Source: Sphingomonas sp. Leaf230
GTDB lineage: Bacteria; Pseudomonadota; Alphaproteobacteria; Sphingomonadales; Sphingomonadaceae
Assembly: GCF_001421745.1 (NCBI RefSeq)
Contig: NZ_LMKW01000009.1
Location: forward strand, 403,130 to 467,129
Direction of reading: 5' to 3'
Length of the DNA stretch: 64,000 nt
The notes under the pieces were generated by a model. It did not search any database and was not told the DNA's origin. It saw only the letters and a list, made by a program, of their open reading frames with translations. Shown piece after piece: positions 8,460 to 19,278 of the stretch (the first letter of the stretch is position 1; each line of letters starts with the position of its first letter). Position numbers and translations under genes: made by a program.

Positions 8460-9737
8460 TCAGTGGATCGTCGGCTGAAGCGCCTCGCCCGACAGCGTCC
8501 GCCCGGCCTTCACCGCGAACGCCAGCACCACCAGGAAGCAGACCGCCGGCACGAGCATCGCGGTGTCGATCCCAGCGAGATCGGACATATGCCCCATCAG
8601 CCCGGTCAGCACCGCGCCGCCGATGATCGCCATGATGATCAGCGAGGCTCCCGCGCGACGGAGCGGACCAAGGCCGTCCATGCCAAGCGCGAAGATCGTC
8701 GGGAACTGGATCGACATGAACAGGCTGGCGAGCACCAGGGCGTACAACCCGACCTGCCCACCGACGAGACCCGCGACGGCGGCAAGCACGGCGCTGACCA
8801 CCGCGAAGATCGCGAGCAGGCGAGGGGGCGCGATCTTGCCCATCAGTGCGGTGCCGGCGAAGCGGCCGATCCCGAACAGCACGAGGCTGGCGAACAGGTA
8901 ATCCGCGGCGTCGTGCTCGGCCATGCCGGGCACGTTCGCCTGCGCATACCGGATGGTGTAGCTCCACATCCCCACCTGCGCGCCGACGTAGAAGAATTGC
9001 GTCACCGTCGCGAAGATCAGCCGCGGGTGGCGAAACACGTCGACGAACCGCGACGGTGCACCGACGGTCTCTTCAGCACGGTGCTCTGGAAAGCGTATCA
9101 CGGCGGCGGCAACCGCGAACAGCAGCACGACCAGCCCGATCACGAGATAGGGCGTCTGCACCGCGACGACTTCGCTGCGATAGAATGCCTCGCGCGCCGC
9201 CGGGCTCATCGCCGCGACCGCGCTCTCGTCGTGGACGATCGCCGAGAGGATGAAATACTTGCCGATCAGCACGCCCGCGACGGTGCCGACCGGGTTTGCC
9301 GCCTGCGCCCAGTTCAGGCGCTTGGCCGCCGTCGTCGGGTCGCCGAGTTCAGTCATCAGCGGGTTCGCCGACGTTTCGAGGAACGCCAGCCCGCACGCGA
9401 TCACGAACAACGCGGCGAGGAAATACAGATACTCCCCGTAATGCGCGGCCGGATAGAAGAGCAGCGCCCCCGCCGCATACAGCACCAGCCCGGTGACGAT
9501 CGCGGTCTTGTAGCCCTTCGCGCGCGTCACCAGCGCGGCCGGCACCGCGAGCAGAAAATAGCCCATGTAGAAGGCCTGCTGGACGAAGCTGGTCTGGAAG
9601 TCGGTGAGCGTGAACGCCTTCTTGAACTGCGCGATCAGGATGTCGTTGAGGTTGTTCGCCATCCCCCAGAGGAAAAACAGCGCGACCGTCAGCACGATCG
9701 CCGGCACATATCTTTTGTCGGCGGTCGTTCCGCGCAT
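8460..9737 (-). CDS. fucP: sugar:H+ symporter, FucP-like MFS transporter
   Basis: A 425-aa major-facilitator protein with about 12 hydrophobic segments. FFLWGMANNLNDILIAQFKK in the first helix and LETSANPLMTELG are typical of the L-fucose/glucose/galactose symporter (FHS) family. The ATG at 9737 has AGGAG upstream; the long open frame beyond it is out of family. It is the last gene of the five-gene minus-strand fucose operon, 26 bases after the dehydrogenase. Substrate assigned as L-fucose from context. Confidence 0.85.
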   Translation of the reverse strand: MRGTTADKRYVPAIVLTVALFFLWGMANNLNDILIAQFKKAFTLTDFQTSFVQQAFYMGYFLLAVPAALVTRAKGYKTAIVTGLVLYAAGALLFYPAAHYGEYLYFLAALFVIACGLAFLETSANPLMTELGDPTTAAKRLNWAQAANPVGTVAGVLIGKYFILSAIVHDESAVAAMSPAAREAFYRSEVVAVQTPYLVIGLVVLLFAVAAAVIRFPEHRAEETVGAPSRFVDVFRHPRLIFATVTQFFYVGAQVGMWSYTIRYAQANVPGMAEHDAADYLFASLVLFGIGRFAGTALMGKIAPPRLLAIFAVVSAVLAAVAGLVGGQVGLYALVLASLFMSIQFPTIFALGMDGLGPLRRAGASLIIMAIIGGAVLTGLMGHMSDLAGIDTAMLVPAVCFLVVLAFAVKAGRTLSGEALQPTIH

Positions 9738-9763
9738 TGATCCACTCCTGATTATGTTTTTTG

Positions 9764-11786
<2,023 letters not shown>

Positions 11787-11790
<4 letters not shown>

Positions 11791-12632
11791 GCGGCGGCGA
11801 CCATCGTCTGCGTCTGCTCGCCAAGGCCATCGATACCAAGCCGCACCGTCTGGCCCGCACGCAGATAGACCGGCGGCTTCTGGCCGAGACCGACGCCCTT
11901 CGGCGTACCGGTCGAGATGATGTCGCTGGCTTCGAGCGTGCAGAAGTCGCTGAGGTAGGAAACGATCGTCGCGACGTCGAAGATCATGTTGGCGGTGGTG
12001 CCGTCCTGATAGCGATGGCCGTCGACTTCGAGCCACAGGCCCAGCTTTTGGGGATCGCCGACCTCGTCCGCGGTGACGAGCCACGGACCGATCGGCCCGA
12101 ACGTGTCACAGCCCTTGCCCTTGTCCCACGTGCCGCCGCGCTCGAGCTGGAACGCGCGCTCGGACACGTCGTGGACGACGCAATAGCCGGCGACGTGCGA
12201 CAGTGCGTCTTCCTTGGCGATGTGGCGGCCGGGCGTACCGATGACGACGCCAAGTTCGACCTCCCAGTCGGTCTTCTCCGAACCGCGCGGGATCTCGACA
12301 TCGTCGTTCGGGCCCTGGATCGCGCTGGTCCACTTGCCGAACACGACCGGCTCGGCGGGGAGGGCCATGTTGCTCTCGGCGGCGTGGTCCGAATAGTTCA
12401 GGCCGATGCAGATGAACTTGCCGGTGCGCGTGACGCACGGGCCGATCCGCGGCGCGCCCTCGACCTTGGGCAAGGTCGTCACGTCGAGCGCGGCGATCTT
12501 CGCAAGCCCCTCGGGGGAGAGCAGTTCGCCGGCGATATCGCCGAGGTCCGCGGGCAGCGCGCGGATCGCGCCGTCCTGATCGAGGATACCGGGCTTTTCC
12601 TGGCCGCGCGGGCCGTAACGAAGAAGTTTCAT
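11787..12632 (-). CDS. fumarylacetoacetate-hydrolase family, 2,4-diketo-3-deoxy-L-fuconate hydrolase
   Basis: A 281-aa FAH-fold hydrolase. Metal-binding signatures are present: ICIGLNYSDHAAES, the acidic WEVELGVVIG and ISTGTPKGVG. In this pathway it splits 2,4-diketo-3-deoxy-L-fuconate to pyruvate and L-lactate. It overlaps fucD by 4 bases and follows the keto-deoxyfuconate dehydrogenase by 10 bases, so the operon order tracks adjacent reaction steps. Assigned from family plus context; the paralogous rhamnose-pathway hydrolase would look similar. Confidence 0.85.
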
Positions 12633-12642
12633 CTGATGATCC

Positions 12643-13383
12643 TTAGTTGACCCAGCCGCCGTCGATCACGTGGACCGCGCCGGTGGTGAAGCTCGATTCG
12701 TCGCTGGCGAGATACAGGAACAGCGCGGCGATCTCCTCGGCGCGGCCCAGCCGGCCCATCGGCTGGCGCGCGACGAACGCCGCGTCGGCCTCGCTGACCG
12801 ATATGCCCTGCGTTCCCGCCTGCGAGACGATCCGTTCGCGAAGGGACGGGGTCTCGATCGTGCCGGGGCACACGCAGTTGCAGCGGATCCCGCGACCGAC
12901 GAAATCGGCGGCGATCGCCTTGGTCAGTCCAACCACCGCCGCCTTCGACGCGCCATAGGCGTAGCGGTTGGGGATGCCCTTCACGCTCGACGCGATGCTG
13001 CTCATGTTGACGATCGCACCGCCACCGCGTGCGAGCATGCCGGGCAGGAACGCGCGGGTCATGCGGTGCATCGCGTGGACGTTGAGGTCGAACGACAGCA
13101 TCCAGTCGTCGTCGCTGCCCTGGAGAATATCGCCTGCCGCGACGAAGCCGGCGACGTTGGCGAGAATGTCGATGTCGCCGATCGTGGCGGGCAGGGCGGC
13201 GATCGCGCTGGCGTCGAGCAGGTCGACGACCAGACGTTCGACGCTGTCGATCGCCTGCAGCGCATCGCCATCACGGTCGAGCGCGAAAACACGTGCGCCC
13301 TCGTCGCGGAAGCGTTCTGCGGTGGCGCGGCCGATGCCTTGTGCCGCCGCGGTCACTACCGCGGTCTTGCCGGACAGTCTCAT
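12643..13383 (-). CDS. SDR oxidoreductase, probable 2-keto-3-deoxy-L-fuconate 4-dehydrogenase
   Basis: A 246-aa short-chain dehydrogenase, first gene of the minus-strand fucose operon. It has TAAAQGIG cofactor motif (about 11-18), NVAGF, catalytic Ser (NMSSIAS) and YGASK. The CNCVCPGTIETPSL stretch is typical of the keto-deoxy-sugar-acid dehydrogenases. It should oxidise C4 of 2-keto-3-deoxy-L-fuconate with NAD+, feeding the next enzyme. It diverges from the mutarotase gene across 112 bases that must hold both promoters. Confidence 0.83.
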   Translation of the reverse strand: MRLSGKTAVVTAAAQGIGRATAERFRDEGARVFALDRDGDALQAIDSVERLVVDLLDASAIAALPATIGDIDILANVAGFVAAGDILQGSDDDWMLSFDLNVHAMHRMTRAFLPGMLARGGGAIVNMSSIASSVKGIPNRYAYGASKAAVVGLTKAIAADFVGRGIRCNCVCPGTIETPSLRERIVSQAGTQGISVSEADAAFVARQPMGRLGRAEEIAALFLYLASDESSFTTGAVHVIDGGWVN

Positions 13384-13426
13384 TCCATCTCCTGCGCGTC
13401 GTTATGCGTTTCGCCGGTTTTATTAG

Positions 13427-13442
13427 TCAAAGTGACTTTTGA
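13427..13442. promoter_or_regulatory. imperfect inverted repeat in the fucose operon/mutarotase divergent region
   Basis: TCAAAGTGACTTTTGA, symmetrical except for one inserted base, lies 44 bases upstream of the operon's first gene and 54 bases upstream of the mutarotase GTG. Candidate operator for the fucose genes; it is not the same sequence as the site near the IclR gene, so a second regulator outside the window is possible. Confidence 0.3.
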
Positions 13443-13495
13443 AAAGGGGCGGCGGCGCTATTGTCGCGGGAGTACGCCGTATCGAAGGAATTTCC

Positions 13496-13837
13496 GTGAC
13501 GTATCGCATCGTGACCGCGCTGGACCTCGTCGACGACGCAGCGCTGATCGCCGCCTACCGCGAACGACACGCGCCGGGCGCCGTGTGGCCCGAGATCGTG
13601 CGCGACATCGTCCAGCGGGGGTATCGAGAGATGGAGATCTGGCAGGTCGCAGACCGGCTCGTGATGATTGCCGAGGTCGAGGACGATTTTCCGCGCGCAG
13701 CCGACCCGGCGTTGCAGCCGGTCGTCGCGTCCTGGGAGACTGCGATGGACGTGTATCAGAAGCCGATCGCTGCGGCAGGGCCGAAATGGGCGGTGATGGA
13801 GCGGATCTTCTCACTCGCGGATCAGACCGCCGGCTGA
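13496..13837 (+). CDS. L-rhamnose/L-fucose mutarotase family protein (PF05336 type)
   Basis: A 113-aa small enzyme interconverting sugar anomers, here probably supplying the L-fucose anomer used by the dehydrogenase. Family traits: YRERHAPGAVWPEI, a GYREMEIW segment and conserved acidic patches. The open frame begins at 13439, but AAGGAA precedes the GTG at 13496 and homology begins there. It is divergent from the fucose operon and ends 21 bases before the convergent helicase. Confidence 0.75.
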   Translation: MTYRIVTALDLVDDAALIAAYRERHAPGAVWPEIVRDIVQRGYREMEIWQVADRLVMIAEVEDDFPRAADPALQPVVASWETAMDVYQKPIAAAGPKWAVMERIFSLADQTAG

Positions 13838-13858
13838 TCGTTTTCCCGGTTGATGCCG

Positions 13859-16150
13859 TTAGGGCGTGAGTGTCACGAAGCTGTCCATCACGCGCTTGCG
13901 GCCGGACTGTTCGAAGTCGATCTCCAGCTTGTTGCCTTCGATCTCGGCGATCGCGCCGTAGCCGAACTTCTGGTGGAACACGCGCATGCCGAGCGACAGG
14001 TCGTCGCGGCCCTTGTTGCCGAGGCTGATCGCGCTGGAGCGGCTTTCGACGACGCGGGCGGGTTTGGTGGAGAAGGTGCTGCCGGTGCCCGACGCGCGTT
14101 GCCAGCCGGGGCCGCGGCCGGTGCCGCGGGCGACGTCGGCGAACGGATCGGCGCGGTCGGACCAGTTGGCCTGCCACAGGCTCGCGCCGCCCGACATCGT
14201 GGTTTCGGTGTCGATATGCTCAGACGGGAGTTCGGCGACGAAGCGCGAGGGGATCGACGAGTTCCACTGGCCATAGATGCGGCGGTTGGCGGCGTGGATG
14301 ATGACCGCAAGCCGGCGTGCGCGCGTGATCGCGACATAGGCGAGGCGGCGCTCCTCTTCGAGGCTCTTCACGCCGCCTTCGTCCAGGGAACGCTGCGACG
14401 GGAACAGGCCTTCCTCCCAGCCGACCAGGAATACGGTGTCGTATTCGAGGCCCTTGGCGGCGTGGATGGTCATGATCGTGACCTGTGGATCTTGCGCGCC
14501 GCCCTCGTTGTCCATCACGAGCGACACGTGTTCGAGGAACGCGCCGAGCGAGTCGTACTCCTCCATCGCGCGGACGAGCTCGCTGAGGTTCTCCAGGCGC
14601 CCGGTGGCCTCGACCGATTTCTCGGCCTGGTACATCGCGGTGTAGCCGCTTTCGTCAAGCAGCTGGCGAGCGAGTTCGGCGTGCGGCAGGCTGGTCGCCA
14701 TATCGCGCCAGCGGGCGATGTCGCCGACTAGGCGTCCGAGCGACTTCTTCGCCGCGCCGGTCAGTTCGTCGGTGTCGAGGATGCGCGCGGCGGCGGTGGT
14801 CAGCGGCGTCCCGGTGGCGCGCGCGAGCTGATGGATGCGCGCGACCGCCTTGTCGCCGAGGCCGCGCTTGGGGACGTTGACGATGCGTTCGAACGCGAGG
14901 TCATCGGCCGGCTGGTTGACGACGCGGAGGTACGCCAGCGCATCGCGGATTTCGGCGCGTTCGTAGAAGCGGAAGCCGCCGACGATCTTGTACGGCATGC
15001 CGATCGCGATGAAGCGGTCCTCGAACTCGCGCGTCTGGTGCTGCGCGCGGACCAGGATCGCGACCTCGTCGAGCGACTTGCCCGAGCGACGGACGATGTC
15101 GATCTCCTCGCCGACGCGGCGCGCTTCCTCGGGGCCGTCCCAGACGCCGATGACCTTCACCTTCTCGCCGACGTCGCGTTCGGTCCAGAGCTGCTTGCCG
15201 AGCCGTCCGCCATTGTTGGCGATCACGCCCGACGCGGCGCCGAGAATATGCGGCGTGCTGCGGTAATTCTGTTCGAGGCGGATGACCTTCGCGCCCGGAA
15301 AGTCGCGTTCGAACTTCAGGATGTTCTCGACCTGCGCGCCGCGCCACGAATAGATCGACTGGTCGTCGTCGCCGACGCAGGCGATGTTCTTGCGCTCCTG
15401 CGCGAGCAGCCGAAGCCAGAGATATTGCGACGAGTTGGTGTCCTGATACTCGTCGACCATGATGTATTTGAAGCGCTGCTGGTACAGGCTCAGCACGTTG
15501 CGGTGCGTCTTCAGGATGACCAGCATGTGCAGTAGCAGGTCGCCGAAATCGCACGCATTGAGCGCGATCAGCCGCGCCTGATATTGCTGGTACAGCTCGC
15601 CGCCGCGACCGTTGGCGTAGCGCTCGCTCTCGCCCGCATCGATGTCCGCGGGGACGAGGCCCTTGTTCTTCCACTGGTCGATCAGCCCGGCGAGGCTGCG
15701 GGTCGGAAAGCGCTTCTCGTCGATGTCCGCGGCGAGGATGAGCTGCTTGAGCAAACGCAACTGATCGTCGGTATCGAGGATGGTGAAGTTCGATTGCAGC
15801 CCGACGAGTTCGGCGTGGCGCCGCAGCATCTTCGCGGCGATCGCGTGGAACGTGCCGAGCCACGGCATGCCCTCGACCGCGTCGCCGACCAGCCGACCGA
15901 CCCGCTGGCGCATCTCGCGCGCGGCCTTGTTGGTGAAGGTGACGCTGAGGATCTCGGACGGCCATGCCTTCTTGGTGAAGACCAGATGCGCGAGGCGGGC
16001 GGTGAGCGCCGCGGTCTTGCCCGTGCCGGCGCCTGCGATGATCAGGACGGGCCCGTCGGTGGTCAGCACCGCCTCACGCTGCGGCGGATTAAGGCCGCGC
16101 AGATAGGGAGGCTCTGCTTGCGGCGCGGACGTTTGGGCGATCTGGTTCAC
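13859..16150 (-). CDS. uvrD: UvrD/PcrA-type ATP-dependent DNA helicase
   Basis: A 763-aa superfamily-1A 3'-5' helicase for nucleotide excision and mismatch repair. Motifs in order: GAGTGKT (Walker A, residues 40-46), VDEYQDTN (Walker B), GDDDQSIYSWRGA, TIHAAKGLEYDTVFLVG, and YVAITRARR near the end. Start chosen at the GTG at 16150 because homology begins there; the open frame runs to 16252, where it would overlap the divergent GFA gene. No clear ribosome site precedes the GTG. PcrA and UvrD cannot be separated by eye. Confidence 0.92.
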   Translation of the reverse strand: MNQIAQTSAPQAEPPYLRGLNPPQREAVLTTDGPVLIIAGAGTGKTAALTARLAHLVFTKKAWPSEILSVTFTNKAAREMRQRVGRLVGDAVEGMPWLGTFHAIAAKMLRRHAELVGLQSNFTILDTDDQLRLLKQLILAADIDEKRFPTRSLAGLIDQWKNKGLVPADIDAGESERYANGRGGELYQQYQARLIALNACDFGDLLLHMLVILKTHRNVLSLYQQRFKYIMVDEYQDTNSSQYLWLRLLAQERKNIACVGDDDQSIYSWRGAQVENILKFERDFPGAKVIRLEQNYRSTPHILGAASGVIANNGGRLGKQLWTERDVGEKVKVIGVWDGPEEARRVGEEIDIVRRSGKSLDEVAILVRAQHQTREFEDRFIAIGMPYKIVGGFRFYERAEIRDALAYLRVVNQPADDLAFERIVNVPKRGLGDKAVARIHQLARATGTPLTTAAARILDTDELTGAAKKSLGRLVGDIARWRDMATSLPHAELARQLLDESGYTAMYQAEKSVEATGRLENLSELVRAMEEYDSLGAFLEHVSLVMDNEGGAQDPQVTIMTIHAAKGLEYDTVFLVGWEEGLFPSQRSLDEGGVKSLEEERRLAYVAITRARRLAVIIHAANRRIYGQWNSSIPSRFVAELPSEHIDTETTMSGGASLWQANWSDRADPFADVARGTGRGPGWQRASGTGSTFSTKPARVVESRSSAISLGNKGRDDLSLGMRVFHQKFGYGAIAEIEGNKLEIDFEQSGRKRVMDSFVTLTP

Positions 16151-16250
16151 CGGTGAACAGGTAGGGAACGGGTGGCGATGGGGCAAGCGGGTATGGCTTG
16201 CGCGGTTCGACGATACGTGGAACAAGTTGAGAACATAGAGGGAGGCGGGC

Positions 16251-16646
16251 ATGCTGGCGGGACGATGTCATTGCGGAGCGATCAGCTATGTCGCGGAGGG
16301 CGAGCCCGAGCATCACGCGCTGTGCCATTGCGGCGATTGCCGGCGAAGCGCGGGTGCGCCGATGGTAGGCTGGATCGCATTCAGGTCCGAGCAGGTGACC
16401 ATCTCGGGCGATCCGATGACGTATGAATCGTCGGCGAGCGGTCGGCGTCAATTCTGCGGACGGTGCGGGACGGGACTGTTCTATACCAATGCCGAGTATC
16501 TGCCGGGGATCATCGACGTTCAATCCTGTACGCTGGACGATCCCGAGGCGGTCGCGCCGGGTGCGCATATCCAGGTGGCTGACCGATTGGCGTGGATGGC
16601 GGATGTTGCCGCTCTGCCTGCGTTCGAGCGATATCCGGGGATGTGA
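16251..16646 (+). CDS. GFA family zinc protein
   Basis: A 131-aa Mss4-like zinc-binding protein of the glutathione-dependent formaldehyde-activating family. Zinc ligands are visible as CHCG near residue 7, CHCGDC near 26 and CGRCG near 68. Members rarely have a proven catalytic role. GGGAGG lies just upstream of the ATG. Divergent from the helicase, apparently monocistronic. Confidence 0.85.
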   Translation: MLAGRCHCGAISYVAEGEPEHHALCHCGDCRRSAGAPMVGWIAFRSEQVTISGDPMTYESSASGRRQFCGRCGTGLFYTNAEYLPGIIDVQSCTLDDPEAVAPGAHIQVADRLAWMADVAALPAFERYPGM

Positions 16647-16710
16647 CCTAACGCCTCATCTAGAGTTTCGGCGCGTCGTCGGACCGACGCCAAACCGTCG
16701 CGCGAGCGTA

Positions 16711-16749
16711 ACGAACCACGGGTAGGGGATGCGTAGCGACGTGGTTCGT
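16711..16749. promoter_or_regulatory. 10-bp perfect inverted repeat upstream of urcA
   Basis: ACGAACCACG (16711-16720) and CGTGGTTCGT (16740-16749) are exact complements with a 19-base spacer, in the 202-base gap between the GFA gene and urcA. It could be a terminator-like hairpin for the former or an operator/leader element for the latter, about 100 bases before its start. Confidence 0.35.
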
Positions 16750-16848
16750 CGTCGGAGATGCCGCACCCAGAAAGGTGTCCCGACGCGCTGGCGCCGTCGC
16801 CCGCAGGCATCGCCTTGCGGACCGCAGGACCATTTGAGGAACATCATC

Positions 16849-17178
16849 ATGAAGCTTTTCATCAGCGTCGCTTCGGCGGCGATCGTCGGCGCTTGCCTGT
16901 TTTCCACGGGTGCTTCCGCGAGTTCCGGGCGCGACCCGGTATCGGTGCGTGTGTCGCGCGCCGGGCTCGACCTGACCAGCGACGCCGGGCGCACCGCGTT
17001 CCAACGCAGGTTGCGTTCGGCGATCACGAGCGCTTGCCAATCGCACGGTGCCGGCCTCGCGGCGCTCGCCGACGCGCAGCAATGCCGCAAGGAAATGACC
17101 GCGGATGCGGACGTGAAGATGGCCACATTGTTCGGCCGCAATGGCATGCAGCTTGCCAGCATCGGTGAAGTTCGGTGA
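16849..17178 (+). CDS. UrcA family protein
   Basis: A 109-aa secreted protein with a cleavable signal peptide (MKLFISVASAAIVGACLF then GASAS) and a mature domain with two spaced cysteines (ITSACQ, QQCRKEM), as in the UrcA family found mainly in sphingomonads and caulobacters. Function unknown. The ATG at 16849 has GAGGAA eight bases upstream, and the longer frame is rejected. Likely periplasmic. Confidence 0.82.
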   Translation: MKLFISVASAAIVGACLFSTGASASSGRDPVSVRVSRAGLDLTSDAGRTAFQRRLRSAITSACQSHGAGLAALADAQQCRKEMTADADVKMATLFGRNGMQLASIGEVR

Positions 17179-17215
17179 ATTAACTTACTCACGTCCAACG
17201 AAGTCGGTTCCGAAC

Positions 17216-17341
17216 GATCCTCCCCCGCAGGAGGGAGGTGGCGCCGAAGGCGACGGAGGGGAAGGACACGGAACGCACGTTGTCCTCTGCCTCCCCCTCC
17301 GTCTGGCGAGGGCCAGCCACCTCCCCCTGGCGGGGGAGGAT
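17216..17341. repeat. palindromic intergenic repeat, type A copy 1
   Basis: About 125 bases with two G/C-rich hairpins in inverted arrangement: left end GATCCTCCCCCGCAGG, then GGAGGTGGC and GACGGAGG, mirrored by CCCTCCGTC, GCCACCTCC and CGGGGGAGGA at the right end. Copies recur at 19111, 53726 and 60122, with a short relic at 24503. The arrangement is like a REPIN. Confidence 0.8.
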
Positions 17342-17390
17342 TGTAGGGGGCGACGTCCCAAATAGGGTCGAACGATCGCTTGATTTACAT

Positions 17391-17408
17391 CTGTCATAAG
17401 ATTGTCAT
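17391..17408 (+). promoter_or_regulatory. PHO box upstream of the phosphate transporter
   Basis: CTGTCATAAGATTGTCAT consists of two 7-base direct repeats (CTGTCAT and TTGTCAT) separated by 4 bases, the layout of the PhoB binding site. It ends 25 bases before the pit start codon. This predicts PhoB control of pit, in either direction, since alphaproteobacterial pit genes can be repressed by PhoB. Confidence 0.7.
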
Positions 17409-17432
17409 CGTAAGGGCCGACTGCACATTCCT

Positions 17433-19100
17433 ATGGCAACCTCCACATTTGCACCCGATGCGGTGACGGCTGATTCGAGCGCTACCGCTGCGCCGCATAC
17501 CGGTCCCAAGCTCGATCATTCGCTGCATCCGTCCGGGCGCTGGATATTCCTCGCCGTGCTGATCGGCGGGCTTGCCTATGCGGGGTTCAGCATCGCCTTC
17601 GATACCGCGCAGGTCGGCGAGAGCCTGGCGGGCGGGGCGTTCGCGTTCCTCGCGCTCGCGCTGCTGATCGCGCTCGGGTTCGAGTTCGTGAACGGGTTCC
17701 ACGACACCGCCAACGCGGTCGCCACCGTCATTTATACGCATTCGATGCCCGCGCCGCTCGCGGTCGTCTGGTCGGGGTTCTTCAATTTCCTCGGCGTGAT
17801 GCTGTCGTCGGGCGCCGTGGCGTATTCGATCGTCACGTTGTTGCCGGTCGACCTGATCCTGAACGTCGGCAGCGTCGGCGGGTTCGCGATGATCTTCGCG
17901 CTGCTGCTCGCGGCGATCCTGTGGAACCTCGCGACCTGGGCGGTCGGGCTGCCCAATTCGTCGAGCCATGCGCTGATCGGCTCGATCCTCGGCGTCGGCC
18001 TTGCCAACCAGATCATCAATGGCGGCGGCGCGGACGGCACGTCGGGCGTCGACATGGTGCAGGTCTGGAAAGTTCTCTCCGCACTCGCGTTCAGCCCGAT
18101 CGTCGGGTTCGTCGGCGCGCTCGTGCTGCTGCTCGTGATGAAGGCCTTCCTGCACGACAAGAAACTGTACGAGGCGCCGGAGGGCCAGACGCCGCCGCCA
18201 CGCGGCATCCGCGCGCTGTTGATCGGCACCTGCACGGCGGTCAGCTTCGCGCATGGCAGCAATGACGGCCAGAAGGGGATGGGGCTGATCATGCTCATCC
18301 TTATCGGCTGCGCGCCGACCGCCTATGCGCTGAACCGGACGATGCCCGAGAGCGCGATGCCCGCATTCGTGCAGTCGGCGCAGGCTGCATCGGCCGCGTA
18401 CCGCGCGCATGCCGGCGGCGCGCCGGCCGACGTCGCCACGTCGCGTGCGCAGGTTACGCAGGCACTGAAGACCAAGCATGTCGCCGACCCGGTCATCTAT
18501 GCCGCGCTGGCGACGCTGTCGGACGACGTGTCGAGCCGGATCGAAAGCTATGGCTCGCTCGGCAAGGTGCCCGCCGCGGCGACCCCGAACCTGCGCAACG
18601 ACATGTACCTCGTGCTCGATACGACCAAGCTGATCGCCGAGGACAAAGCCGCGCAGAGCCGGTTCACCGTGCAGGAGATCACGACGCTCAAGAGCTACAA
18701 TAGCGGGCTCGAGCAGGGCACGCGCTACATCCCGACCTGGGTGAAGGTCACCGTTGCGCTGGCGCTGGGGCTGGGGACGATGGTCGGGTGGAAGCGGATC
18801 GTCGTCACCGTCGGCGAGCGGATCGGCAAGACGTATTTGACCTACGGCATGGGCGCGTCGGCCGAGCTGGTCGCGGCGGCGACGATCCTGCTGGCGGTGA
18901 AATACGGCATGCCGGTGTCGACCACGCATATCCTGTCGTCGGGTGTGGCGGGTGCGAGCGTTGCGAACGGCGCCGGTTTGCAGCGGCGCACGGTCATGAA
19001 CATGGCGCTGGCGTGGGTGATGACGCTGCCGGTGGCGATGCTGCTGTCGGGCGGGCTGTATTGGCTGCTGCTGACGCTAGCGCATTCGCTGGGGTACTGA
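17433..19100 (+). CDS. pit: PiT-family inorganic phosphate transporter
   Basis: A 555-aa inner-membrane transporter with about 10-12 hydrophobic segments. The duplicated PiT signature is present as GFEFVNGFHDTANAVATVIY (first half) and GSNDGQKGMG plus MPVSTTHILSSGVAGASVANG (second half). A roughly 150-residue hydrophilic insert between helices accounts for the length above bacterial PitA. Probably low-affinity phosphate:H+ uptake. A PHO box lies directly upstream, so it is likely in the phosphate regulon. Confidence 0.9.
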   Translation: MATSTFAPDAVTADSSATAAPHTGPKLDHSLHPSGRWIFLAVLIGGLAYAGFSIAFDTAQVGESLAGGAFAFLALALLIALGFEFVNGFHDTANAVATVIYTHSMPAPLAVVWSGFFNFLGVMLSSGAVAYSIVTLLPVDLILNVGSVGGFAMIFALLLAAILWNLATWAVGLPNSSSHALIGSILGVGLANQIINGGGADGTSGVDMVQVWKVLSALAFSPIVGFVGALVLLLVMKAFLHDKKLYEAPEGQTPPPRGIRALLIGTCTAVSFAHGSNDGQKGMGLIMLILIGCAPTAYALNRTMPESAMPAFVQSAQAASAAYRAHAGGAPADVATSRAQVTQALKTKHVADPVIYAALATLSDDVSSRIESYGSLGKVPAAATPNLRNDMYLVLDTTKLIAEDKAAQSRFTVQEITTLKSYNSGLEQGTRYIPTWVKVTVALALGLGTMVGWKRIVVTVGERIGKTYLTYGMGASAELVAAATILLAVKYGMPVSTTHILSSGVAGASVANGAGLQRRTVMNMALAWVMTLPVAMLLSGGLYWLLLTLAHSLGY

Positions 19101-19110
19101 GCGGGCGCTT

Positions 19111-19232
19111 GATCCTCCCCTGTAAGGGGAGGTGGCTGGCTCTTGCCAGACGGAGGGGTGTCGCCCTGAGTTGTTGGCGGATACCCCTCCGTCAGTCCCT
19201 ATGAGCCTGCCACCTCCCCCGATGGGGGAGGA
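19111..19232. repeat. palindromic intergenic repeat, type A copy 2
   Basis: Begins GATCCTCCCCTGTAAGGGG and ends GCCACCTCCCCCGATGGGGGAGGAT, with internal GACGGAGGGG and CCCCTCCGTC arms. Same organisation as the copy at 17216, with a different central loop. It separates pit from the glycosyltransferase island. Confidence 0.78.
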
Positions 19233-19278
19233 TGTAGGTAGGGCGGAACCGGTCCTTAGCGCCGCGGGTTGCCGGAAA

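Noticed and set aside
8439..9740. 433-codon frame antisense to the FucP-like transporter
   Set aside because: Shadow frame with no domains; the opposite strand encodes a complete MFS protein.
17394..18929. 511-codon frame antisense to pit
   Set aside because: Composition is Arg/His/Asp-rich shadow coding typical of the antisense of a high-GC gene; pit itself has full membrane and signature motifs.
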